Below are positions 32,700 to 42,163 of a stretch of DNA of 64,000 bases, piece after piece. Each line of letters begins with the position of its first letter. Within the stretch, counting starts at the first letter, position 1. Location: positions 3,906,001 through 3,970,000 of the forward strand of contig OX637794.1 of NCBI GenBank assembly GCA_951802425.1. The letters run 5' to 3'. The notes under the pieces are model-generated. The model searched no databases and was not told the DNA's origin. It saw only the letters and a list, made by a program, of their open reading frames with translations. The position numbers and the translations under genes were made by a program. This stretch comes from Clavaria fumosa. Lineage: Eukaryota; Basidiomycota; Agaricomycetes; Agaricales; Clavariaceae.

Positions 32700-33705
32700 A
32701 TGCCTACCATCATGAGCAGACAAAGGAGTCTCACATGTGCAGGAGTGCATGGCAAATAGCAAAGGAATACGGATAGAGTCTCAGTGGAGAACAATAATTA
32801 ACAGGTGTAATGGGGGAAGGAGTATCCAAGAGGCACATGAAGAGCAGCAGAAGCTCACACCTGCTGAAGAAGCGAAGCTGTTATTGTAAGCTGCATCAAG
32901 GAATCAGCAGATCGAAGCTTCCCAATGACCCTGAACAACATTGAACAACACACAAACCTGGTCCAAAATAACTGCCTTGGGACTAGATCTGAACAAATGG
33001 GAGAGAGCTGGGCAGGGCAGTTCTTGGATCGACATTGGGACGTGCTCCAAACCCACTGGAGCAAGCTGCTTGACACACAACATGCACGAGCCCTGAATCC
33101 TGAAACCAAGAAATGTTGGTTTGAGCTGGTGGAGAAGTTTGTTGTGAACAGAAACCAGACCTGAAGACTTGTATGGAATGGATGAGAGTGGATTCCCCCC
33201 TTCAGACCAGGGAGTATTACGGTAGTGGGTGGACGAGGCACGAAAACACAGCATAAAGAGAACAAACCCAAGACTGACTGAGCTACACTCTTTCCTGGAG
33301 GCCTTGGAAGACATTTAACAGACCCCGAGTTTGGTGAACAACTAAGAGCACACAACTAGAAGAAAGAGGACGAAGCTGCTGCAAAGGCAAGGCGAGCTGC
33401 AGGGCGAAAGAGTAAAAAAGCTGCAAAGCAAGTGGTCGAGCTTGAGTGGAAGGCAATGATGGCCCTGTACAACCAGGATATCGAGGCATGGATGGCGGAA
33501 TGTGAGAGATTGCAGGTTGCAAAAGTCTGTGCAAAAGACTTACCACCTCGACCCAAGCGCCCACTGAAGCTGAAACTAGTGTTAGAAGATTCAATGTTGC
33601 ACCCAGACACTGTTGGAGAGCATGAGGATGAAGAGGTTGCAAGCTCAGATGATGACAAGCAAATGTTCCTGTGGCTGTGCAGAGTGACTGTTTGTACGGT
33701 GTAGT
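32700..33705 (+). pseudogene. Pogo-like (Tc1/mariner superfamily) transposase, internally deleted
   Basis: With three frame shifts the strand reads an N-terminal helix-turn-helix (AWQIAKEYG, then RCNGGRSIQEAHEEQQKLTP), a CENP-B-type DNA-binding half (ESWAGQFLDRHWDVLQTHWS, LNPETKKCWFELVEKFVV) and the start of the DDE domain (LYGMDESGFPPSDQG). It then jumps to a basic C-terminal part (AAAKARRAAGRKSKKAAKQV, DIEAWMAECERL). The middle of the catalytic domain, with the second and third acidic residues, is missing. I see no terminal inverted repeats. Confidence 0.75.
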
Positions 33706-34009
33706 CCTCTGTGGCTCCAATTCTCAATTTATTGCTACACTTGTCTGTGAGCATCCTAAAATTACAGAAAAATGCTCTTTGGTATCCCTACATATTCTAG
33801 AATGTTTCTGTAAGCTCTAAATTAAAGATTTCAGTGCTGTTTCCAGTACAGCATGAAGAAACAACAAATGGTGTGCAAAGTGATGCCAGCAGACTGTAGT
33901 GCTTTTCCCCAGGGCCATTTTAATCAGCAAAACAGCAGCTCATCCTCTAGTTGCTTGGCATATTTTTAAAAAAAATGGCATTGCAAACAAGACGATCAGA
34001 ATTGGTATT

Positions 34010-35494
34010 ACAAACAAATCAATGTTTGGCCTGACAGACAGTGGTGACACACACGCGAAATATTATGAGACATTGTATGTGTTGCAAGGAGCATTCCAAG
34101 CCTTGCTTGCAGCTGCAGGGCTGCCAAACCAAAGGTGCGAACCCCAGCCAATAACACTTCCATCAGCTGCCTGGGGCAGTGTAGCATTGGCAATCTTCAC
34201 ATCCTTCTCAACAGTAAATCCACAAGGGCAGAAAGCCTTGTATATGCCTGCCCTCTGGCCAATTGTAGTGAATGTCATTGAGCGAAGGACAGTGCATTTC
34301 GGGCACTGAAGCAGAATGAGCTTGCCGAGAGGGTGGAGGGTCTTGTGGCACCAGAAGAATTCGAGCCGAAAGCTGGGGCTGAGAGTTATAAGTGAGGTGT
34401 GCACCCCAAGGCCTTCTTCCTCCTTGAGTAAATCGGGGACGATCCTACTGATTGAGAAACATTTGATGTAAGTTTTGACTGTGAGCTTCATCAGAAACAG
34501 CATGGCCAGGTGTGGGTAGAAATTTGGTTGGCCAAAGCCAATGATCCAGTTGAAGGATTCACTGTGTGTTTTTTAATTGAATGTCTGAGTATATGGCAGT
34601 GGACTCACCTTTTGGCATATGTTTTGATTGCCTGATTTGCCTCAGGAATCTCCCAGACTTGGCCACAGACCAGCATAACCAGGATTGAGTGCGATTCCTT
34701 TGCAAACAATTTTACATCTGCACTGATAATTTCTTCCAAGAACTAAGAGCCATCAGATAAAAAAGCCATAAAATCCAACTAAGGCTGTACCTGACCAATC
34801 TCCAATCCAATGCCAGGAGCACAGTGCAAATCTCCATTATTGGGATTTGAATGGGTGTATAAAAAGATGATTAGGCATTGCACACCCAAACTGCAAAGGC
34901 TGTTACTAACAGCCTGTTAGTATTATGTATGTACAATAATGTAAAGAATTACCCTCAAAGTTTTCCTACAAAGCCCTGTAGGATTGCTTGGTGTGTTTCA
35001 AGTGATTTGCCATCCTTGGGATTGACATCAAGTGTTATGTCACATTTGAGGAGTTCTTGTCCATTGGAGGTGTCAGTGAACCAGCCCCCAATGTTGTTGG
35101 CAACAGAATAGAATGGATCGCCCCTGCGAGGGATGTTGGAAACGCAAATGTTCACCATCACAAGGGAGTTGGTGTTTTGGCACATGTAGTTACTGCGAAG
35201 AGTGGGGGCCTTGATCCAGCCAATCAAGTCCTTCATTGGCTTTCCCCAGAGATAGAGGGGCTTTAAAATGTTATTGTAAAAAAAGGCTGAGTAGGTGGAA
35301 TCTCAGATGCGCTCTACCTCGTAGGGGTTTTTGCAGTTTTCAGATGAGATGTGGCAGGCAGGACATTTGAACTTGACTTCTTGTCTTGCTATAGCAGCTT
35401 CCCCACAGGGAATCTGGAAGTATTCATTACAGATTGTTCTTTCACAGAAATCACAGTCGATTGAATCGCCGCTGTTACCACAGCCAGAACACCA
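34010..35494 (-). pseudogene. PHD-finger-like, Cys-rich gene of unknown function, spliced and decayed
   Basis: From right to left the minus strand shows a PHD-like cysteine pattern (WCSGCGNSGDSIDCDFCERT ... FKCPACH) after a plausible acceptor (ctactatag). A middle part follows (KDLIGWIKAPTLRSNYMC, IPRRGDPFYSVANNIGGWF). A third part (EEIISADVKLFAKESHSIL, VCGQVWEIPEA) joins in phase through a GTGAGT...CACACAG intron to FNWIIGFGQPNFYPHLAML. A zinc-ribbon-like end (LLQCPKCTVLRSM ... FCPCGFTVEK) closes it. Stops at about 35303 and 34960 and unmatched phases show decay. I recognise only the architecture, a Cys-rich N-terminus with a CPxC ribbon C-terminus, as recurring in agaricomycete genomes. Function unknown. 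Confidence 0.5.
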
Positions 35495-35786
35495 CTATAG
35501 TAGGATCACAACAAAGATCAGGATGAATTATTAAGCAATAATTTAAAATCTTTACAAACCCTATCATTCCTGGCGGTGTCTACCTTCTGTTGGCATAATC
35601 AGTGCTGGGCATAGGTGCACGATGGCTTAAGCTTACTGGCATGGGTTTGTCCATTGGAATTTGGGGGCTGAGCTTACTGTGGGTTGGGAGCCTTAGTTGC
35701 ACCCTGATTGAGTGACCGCCGGTTGTCTTCTTCGGATTCTGCTTAGTTCTTGCCATGTTCTCTCATGTGTGCACAATGTTGAGGTT

Positions 35787-36485
35787 TGTCAAGAGTAGGT
35801 CAATTCCACCAAAATACAAGTGTAAATGACAGTGAGGGGGGGTGTGGCGGTAACTCCGACGGTGAAAGGGAACTCCGCACGTGGGCCACGACAATGGGGA
35901 GAGGCGCAGGTACAACAGGAGAAGGTGGGAGGTAGCGGGACGACACAAGGAGGGGTTTTGACCTGGGGACCGCACGAGAAGGTGGCTGCTATGCGACGCC
36001 CAGTCAAGTACCTAAGGCGGCTCTTGACAGCGATCCTTGCACGTAAGTGGGTAATCGAGTTTATGTCATATGCTGTAGTATCTACTACAGCTCTGAGGTT
36101 TATATAGTAGGTAAATATCTAAAATGGGATAGTATCGAAGAAGATCTACAAAGAAGAGGTCCTAAAACAAATATCAAGAAATTGTCCGGAAACACGTTTC
36201 AGCCACCGTATCCAGACCCCAAAGCCTAATATCGTCGATGTGCCTTCGTTAGCTCGTCTAGAGGCCACTTTGCAGGTCCTAAACCGACTCCACTCATTCC
36301 CAAGGCTTCCCAACGTCGGCCGAACAACAGCGAAGCCCGCGGAGTCCGTCGGAATTACGGTCCGCATGCGGAATTGCCGATTGTAGGTTCGGGGCGATCG
36401 TCAAGTGGCGGAATTGAGTCGGAAGCGGTCATCGAGTGTGAAGACGTGTCGGGCGGCCCGTAACGGGGAGTGTTGGGTCGTGACA
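35787..36485 (-). repeat. Ty3-B 3' LTR
   Basis: The 699-bp partner of 44591-45289. On the coding (minus) strand it has a TATATAAA box (36106-36099), next to a perfect 9-bp-arm palindrome (gctgtagtatctactacagc, 36072-36091). Both features are kept in the other LTR. Confidence 0.93.
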
Positions 36486-36618
36486 GTACCTCCTCCCTAG
36501 GAGCCGAGCTCCTGCGAGGCAGACCCATACGTGACCAGTCACGTGATTCCGTTGATTCACGGTGGTGCTCGATTTTCTTTTTCTGTAGAGTTGCGCCTCT
36601 CTGTCCCATTGCAACACC

Positions 36619-37809
36619 ATGGCACCTACTCTCCACCCCCTCCTTCCTCTTCTGCGTGAAATCGTCGCCGAGTTCCAAACCCGGCATTCACAGATGGCAG
36701 AGAGGTCTCTCCCCCCCCAAACGGACCTGCAGGCGGAATTCGAGGCAGTGACGGAGGTGTGGGAGCTGCGAGTGTGGGCGGACGATGCGCAGCGATTGGT
36801 GGTAAGTCACCCAATCCCCCTGACTCTAATGCTGATACAATAGTACTGCCATAGGACCGCTGTAGGCAGTATACGGCTTTTGCTGCGGCGGAAGGGGATG
36901 TTGTTGAGTCCGAGGGGCAGCTGGAGGCGGCGGAGCGGGCGATCGTCAACGCCTGCGATTTTCTGAGGAAAGTCGACGATGCGTGCGCGGAGTGGGCAGC
37001 GGAGGTAGAGCGGGCGCACCAAGAGGAAGAAGCAGAGGAAGCACGGAGGGAAGAGGAGCGCGAGCGGAACATGCAGCGCGAGGAGGAGGAGGCAGCAGCG
37101 GTGGCGACTGAGGCGGCGGCGGCGGCGGAGACTGAGGCGGCGGTGGCCGCCTGCGTTCCCACGTCGGAGGAGCGCAGGCGAAGCGAGGACGTCCGGCGAC
37201 AACAGGACGCATCGGCACGCGACACGGGCGATGGGGAGATCGAGGAAGTCGACGCCGAGGGCTATCGGTACGCCTGCCTCGGGTTCCTCGAGACGTGCAC
37301 GCGGCGGGAAGGGCGGACATTGGTGGATGGGAAGGTAAGTAATTTTAATCAAGAGAAAAAGTTCTAACGTAATATTTTGTAGGATAAGGTGTTGGTCTTG
37401 CGGGACCCCCTCTGCGAACGCTGCGCGTTCGCGAGCGTACGGTGCATCGGGGTCGTGGAGACGTCGTGCGACTGGTGCGTGCGGCAAAAACGGTCGTGCA
37501 ATGTGCTGGGTGGCAAGTCGCTCAAGCGGGGTCGGAAGCGGGCACAAGGGCCCCGTCGCTGGGCCGAGTCGGGTGCGGCGGCCGGTGGTGGTCATACCCC
37601 CGGCCCCGCAGACCGTGCAGCAATGGGAGGCGCGGAGGCGACGGCAGCGGTTCCTGCCCGGTGAGGCGGACGACCTCCGCCTCACCGATAGCCTGCAGTC
37701 GATACAGTCGGCGTGCGTGACGCTCATGCGTGGGTTCGCCCAGCTGAATGACGCCTTCGGGGACATGAAGCAGGTGATCGAAGAGCGGGAGTACAACGTG
37801 TCAGACTGA
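36619..37809 (+). CDS. zcB: antisense accessory gene of Ty3-B, coiled-coil protein with a six-cysteine cluster
   Basis: ATG at 36619 lies 133 bp inside the LTR. Exons are 36619-36801, 36855-37334 and 37383 onward; both introns (53 and 48 bp, gtaagt donors, CTAAT/CTAAC branch sites) are phase 0. Exon 1 encodes 61 residues. Exon 2 (160 residues) is helical and charged (VERAHQEEEAEEARREEE). Exon 3 has Cys 232, 235, 242, 250, 253 and 260, spaced C-x2-C-x6-C-x7-C-x2-C-x6-C, followed by a basic SLKRGRKR. The frame then stops at 37662-37664. An overlapping +1 frame runs on with VQQWEARRRRQR and an amphipathic helix (LQSIQSACVTLMRGFAQ) to a stop at 37807-37809, so a one-base shift near 37540-37570 probably separates the real C-terminus. 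Zn2Cys6-type spacing suggests DNA binding, but the usual basic residue between Cys 2 and Cys 3 and the loop proline are absent. Confidence 0.75.
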
Positions 37810-38206
37810 GTTTTCCTTTTTTCTTTTGTTTTTCTCTCTCCTCCCCATCAGCCGCTGTATATAATTTGTATGTATATAAAATTTTTGTGGAAAAAACTTA
37901 TCTCGCACAACGAAAGGTGAAAACTGCAAGGAGTGAGATTAAAACAAAGTAAATGGAGAGATGAAGGGTGAAGTGGAAATGAATGATAGTGTGTATGAGA
38001 GGTGGAAAGTGGTGTTTCTTTTGAAATAGTAGTTGAGTTTCGAAGTTTTGTAACAAAGCAGAGCATGCAGAAATGGTGCGGATATTCTGTAGGATGTCTT
38101 TAACTTTTTTGTTTTTGTTTTTTTGTTTGTATAGTGTGTTATATCGGAATGAGGAAAAGGAGCGTAAGTAAGTGAGTAAAAGAAGTAAATTGCGTACGTA
38201 GGCCCA

Positions 38207-38557
38207 TTAAACGGGGCGGGGTTTGTGTGGATAATGTTGGTGGAAATCCCGAACGTATTCCATGGTGTGCTTGAGGTTCTCGGCGGGTTGCCAGGTGTGG
38301 TGTTCTGTTGTCCCTTCATAGCTGACCCATTCCACAAGATATTGAAGTTTCTTGCGGTGGAAACGACTGTCCAGGACGGCCGATATCTCGTGCTCGACTT
38401 CACCATCAACTTCGACTGGGGGCGGAGGAGGCTGCTGGCAGTGCGGAATTTCGTTCTCGACGTGCAGTTGGAGTAATTTGACTGGGAAGACATCGTGTAA
38501 CGCCTTCATGGCCGGGGGTAGTTCGAGTCGGTATGCATGGTCGGAGATTTTCTGTGA
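38207..38557 (-). pseudogene. Ty3-B chromodomain and pol end
   Basis: Reads ISDHAYRLELPPAMKALHDV, FPVKLLQLHV and a chromodomain (EISAVLDSRFHRKKLQYLVE, then TTEHHTWQPAENLKH), with the stop at 38207. It lies in a different frame from the integrase because of the 13-bp duplication at 38558-38583. Confidence 0.88.
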
Positions 38558-39617
38558 AATCGTGAGTGGTAATCGTGAGTGGTCCGACATACTTGGAGTC
38601 GAGCTTTTTGGATGGGCGCTTCGTTTTAATGTTACGCGCATCCAGCCAGACCTTGGAGCCGACGTGGAAATCCGGAGGCGGAATTCGGCGGTGCTCCGTA
38701 GCCCGGGCGTATTGATCAATTGCGACGCAGAGCTGCTCCTTCAGGTAGTCGTGAAGGGCAGTGAGGTCGTCTGCATGTTGTCGAGCCGCGTAAGAGCTAA
38801 CGTCGTCGATCCTGATCTCAAACCTGGGGTGGTACCCTTTATTCGCAAAGAAGGGCGTTACTTGGGTTGCGGAGTGCGGAGTGTTGTTGTACGCGAATTC
38901 TGCAAGTGGTAAAAGGGGTACCCAGTTGTCCTGTTGGTAGTTAACGTACAGGCGGATATATTGTTCGAGGATCTGGTTGACACGTTCGGTCTGTCCATCA
39001 GTCTCAGGGTGGTAGGCAGTCGAGAGGTTCGCTTTGATGTCAAGTAAATGACATAGCGAAGACCAAAATTTGGAGACGAATAATTTCCCTCGGTCGGAAA
39101 CTATGTCGTGGGGTGCACCGTGTTTGGCGAAGATATGCTTTAAGAACAGCGCGGCCAATTCCATGGCACCGTCTGTCTTGCGGCATTCTACAAAGATTGC
39201 ATATTTCGTTAGTCTGTCCACAACAACTAAAATTGAATCGAAATCGAGAGACTGCGGTAATCCTTCAATGAAGTCCATTGAAATGGAACTCCACGGGCGC
39301 TGCGGAATAGGTAAAAACTTCATTAGTCCATACGGCTTGTGTCGGACTGTCTTCGTCTGCGTGCATTCGGTGCACGATCGGACGTAGGTCGTAACGAATT
39401 GTCAGATTTTGGGCCAAAAGTAGTGCCGGTGGATTTGCTGAATCGTTTTGCGGATCCCTGGGTGTCCAATGAGCTTATGGTCGTGGTAGGTGTGTAAGAT
39501 TTCGAGTCGGAGGCTGTCATGGTCGGGAACGTAAATCCGCTTGTCGCGGAGTAGGAGTTTGTTGTCGGAGAGCGAGAAGGGCTCCTCGTTGGAATTAACT
39601 CCCGCGTTGTTTTCGAG
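38558..39617 (-). pseudogene. Ty3-B integrase
   Basis: Zinc region (LIGHPGIRKTIQQIHRHYFW ... CTECTQTK) and core (SMDFIEGLPQSLDFDSILVV, DIVSDRGKLFVSKF, YHPETDGQTERVNQILEQYI), then PFFANKGYHPRFEI and a KVWLDARNIKTKRPSKKLD tail. The catalytic D, D and E are visible. Lesions: TGA after YFWPKI (about 39401) and a 13-bp tandem duplication (aatcgtgagtggt, 38558-38570 and 38571-38583) that throws the tail out of frame. Confidence 0.9.
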
Positions 39618-40331
39618 TCATCGGAGGTGTTCTTGGGCGTAAGGGTCGTGGGTGAGTGCATTCCGGATTTGGTGGTGCATTGCCGCCAGGTCCATCATGA
39701 CTGCCGCGAGGACCTGTCTAGGGTTAAACAAAGGTTGGACATTTTGTGGGTTAGCTTGGGCGTAAGCCCTATCTTCCCCTTTAGGGTAAACGTCCGAGCG
39801 GCGGGTGAGCGTGTCGGGCTTAGTTCCAAGGTGACCTGGACGGTATTTAATCACGAAGTCGAAGCTGAAGAGAAATTCCGACCAGCGGGCTTGCCGTCGG
39901 GAAAGTTGTTTGGAGGTCGTAAAGTACTGCAGATTGTTATGGTCTGTTACCACCAGTACCGAATGTCGAGCTCCCTCCAAATAGGGCCTCCATTGGTGGA
40001 AGGCCTCGTAGATGGCAAGGAGTTCTTTGTCATAAATGTCGTAGTTTAATTCCACGGGGGACATGGATCGTGAGTGAAAGGCTATTGGGTGGAGAAGGTT
40101 AGTCGTCCAGTCAATTTGAGACAGGATTGCCGCTATGACGTATTCTGACCCGTCCGTCTCTACGACAGTGGGGTTTTCCGGGTCGTAATGCGCGAGGACC
40201 GGAGCGGACGTAAATGCCGACTTTAAGCGGTCGAATGCCGCTTGGCAATCTGTCGTCCAGTCGAAGTGGAGCCCTTTCCGCATGAGGTTATTGAGCGGTC
40301 GGGTTATTCTCGAGTAGCCGTGGATGAATCA
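39618..40331 (-). pseudogene. Ty3-B RNase H
   Basis: HFDWTTDCQAAFDRLKSAF, then VVETDGSEYVIAAILSQ, YDIYDKELLAIYEAFHQWRP and IKYRPGHLGTKPDTLTRR. Two adjacent TGA codons just upstream (after FANFY) stand where relatives have two Arg residues. That fits two neighbouring CGA codons both having decayed. A further stop follows DPYAQEHLR (39618-39620). Confidence 0.88.
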
Positions 40332-41096
40332 TCAGTAGAAATTCGCAAAACCTAAGAAGGATTGTGTTTCTTTGACATTAGTAGGCAATGGCCAGGTTAG
40401 GATGGCATCAATTTTCGTAGAGTCCATAGAAATTCCATTAGGAGAAACAATAAAACCCAAATATTCCATGGAATCAAGGTGGAAACTCGATTTCGTCGGG
40501 TTTGCATGAAGTTGATTGTCGCGAAGCCGCTGTAGAATGCGGTGGACATGACCCTCATGCTCCGTCATGTTGTCGGAATAAATTAAAATATCGTTGAGGT
40601 AGACGACCACAAAGGAGTCGACCATGTCGGCGAAGATGTCGTTCATGAACTGCTGGAACGTTGCCGGAGCATTGGTTAGCCCAAATGGCATCACCAAGTA
40701 CTCAAAGGCGCCGTATTGGGTGTGGAAGGCGGTTTTCCACTCGTCGCCATCCTTGATGCGGATGTTGTTGTATCCGGCGTGGAGGTCGATTTTCGAGTAG
40801 ATCTGCGCACCCCATAAGCGGTCGAGCATATTGTTGATTAGCGGGATTGGGTAGCGGTTTTTTATCGTCACCCTGTTTAAACCTCGGTAGTCAACACAAA
40901 GACGGAGTGAACCGTCCTTCTTTTTTGCAAATACAACAGGGGCTCCCGCAGGGGATTCGGAAGGATGGATAAATCCCTTCTGGAGCATGTTGTCAATATA
41001 GTTGTGCAAAACCTTTAATTCCAGCTCGGACATGTTGTACAGCGGACCCCAAGGGGCTTTGGTGTCCGGTTCGAGCTGTATCGCATGATCATAAGT
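40332..41096 (-). pseudogene. Ty3-B reverse transcriptase with mutated catalytic box
   Basis: [60 protein letters not shown] and [19 protein letters not shown] are all intact. The YxDD box reads [12 protein letters not shown]: the first Asp is Asn, from one G to A change (C to T at 40595 on the plus strand, in a former CpG). That residue is one of the three metal-binding Asp, so the enzyme would be dead even if translated. Confidence 0.92.
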
Positions 41097-42163
41097 TCAG
41101 TGGGGTGGAAGGGTGTGGGCCTCCTCCTCGGAGAAGACGTTGTTGAAGTCCGTGTATTGCGGCAGTAGGTTCGCCCTTGCTTCTGGGGGTTCAGAATTGG
41201 TTAGTGCGGCATTAGCTCGGAGCGAGTCTTCAGGTGCAGGGAAAAAGTGATAAACAGCACGGAGAATTATATCCTCGCCCACTAGATGGTTGGCGAAGTG
41301 GGCGGGGTCCAAAATTCGAATGTCGATAGGTGTTGGTTCGGGTAATGGGGCAGCGGAATTTTCCTGTGACCCCATTCTCTGTAAATTCATGTTGGGTAAA
41401 GTTTTATCAGTAGCAACAATGGTGGGAAAAGGTGGCAAAGGCTCCTTGGGTAGGTTTCCCCAGTCCGGTGTAGTGGAGTTCAAAGTTCCCGACATAGCGG
41501 AATTGCTATCGGGCGCGGTGGGGTTCGACTCCAATGGTGGATTTCCAGTGGTCCCCGTGGGTAGTCCTCGGCTCAGTGTCGACCAGTCCTTAGGAGCAAG
41601 CTCCTTCAGGACCCTGAGTTCATCGGTGGTTGGGTCGTGAGACCCCACAGGCCTTGCCGTGTCAGTGGCCACGGTGGGCAAGGGCTTCATCGTCAGTGGT
41701 CGGGTGTCGGAATTGCGGAATCGTATCGAGAGGGTTGGCCAATCGATGTCCGGGTTGTGTTTCCGAAGCCATGACAGTCCGAGTACGACTTTCGCATCCG
41801 AATGGAGTTGGGTAACGTAGAAATGTTTGGTATGCGTCATGCCGTCCTCGAAGCGGAATTGTTGGTCGGTCGCTTGGGTGATCAGTCCTGCGACGGACCC
41901 GTCAAATAGCCTAAGTTGTATAGGGTGGGTTAGTGTTGATCGGATTTTTAAAGGTGCAAAGTCAGGCAAAACGAAACATTCGGTAGCTCCGCAATCTACG
42001 AGCGCGGGTACAGGGGTATTGCTAATTTGCAGAATAACAACGGAAATCAAAAAGGCAGCAGAAGAAATAGACGACAAAACAGCATATAAGGGGAGTTCGT
42101 CCATGGTACAGGTATCAGTATTGGCATTGGTATCTACAGCAATATCGCGACTCAAGAATCTCC
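41097..42163 (-). pseudogene. Ty3-B aspartic protease and linker
   Basis: VPALVDCGATECFVLPDFAP has a DCGA active site (usually DSGA). It is followed by VVLGLSWLRKHNPDIDWP and a long Pro/Thr-rich linker to FNNVFSEEEAHTLPPH. A TGA (41097-41099) stands where the frame continues [20 protein letters not shown]. The frame begins about ten bases after the gag stop in another frame, so a frameshift would have joined gag and pol. Confidence 0.88.

Noticed and set aside
34063..34309. The plus-strand frame opposite the zinc-ribbon gene
   Set aside because: The minus strand has paired cysteines and a fitting intron. The plus frame has neither.
32193..35786. A KDZ transposase accompanying the dioxygenase
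   Set aside because: No Zisupton-type catalytic or zinc motifs could be read here; the transposase present is pogo-like.
37490..37600. A third intron in zcB joining the cluster frame to the +1 frame
   Set aside because: No donor-acceptor pair with a pyrimidine tract or branch site gives the needed phase. A frame shift is simpler.
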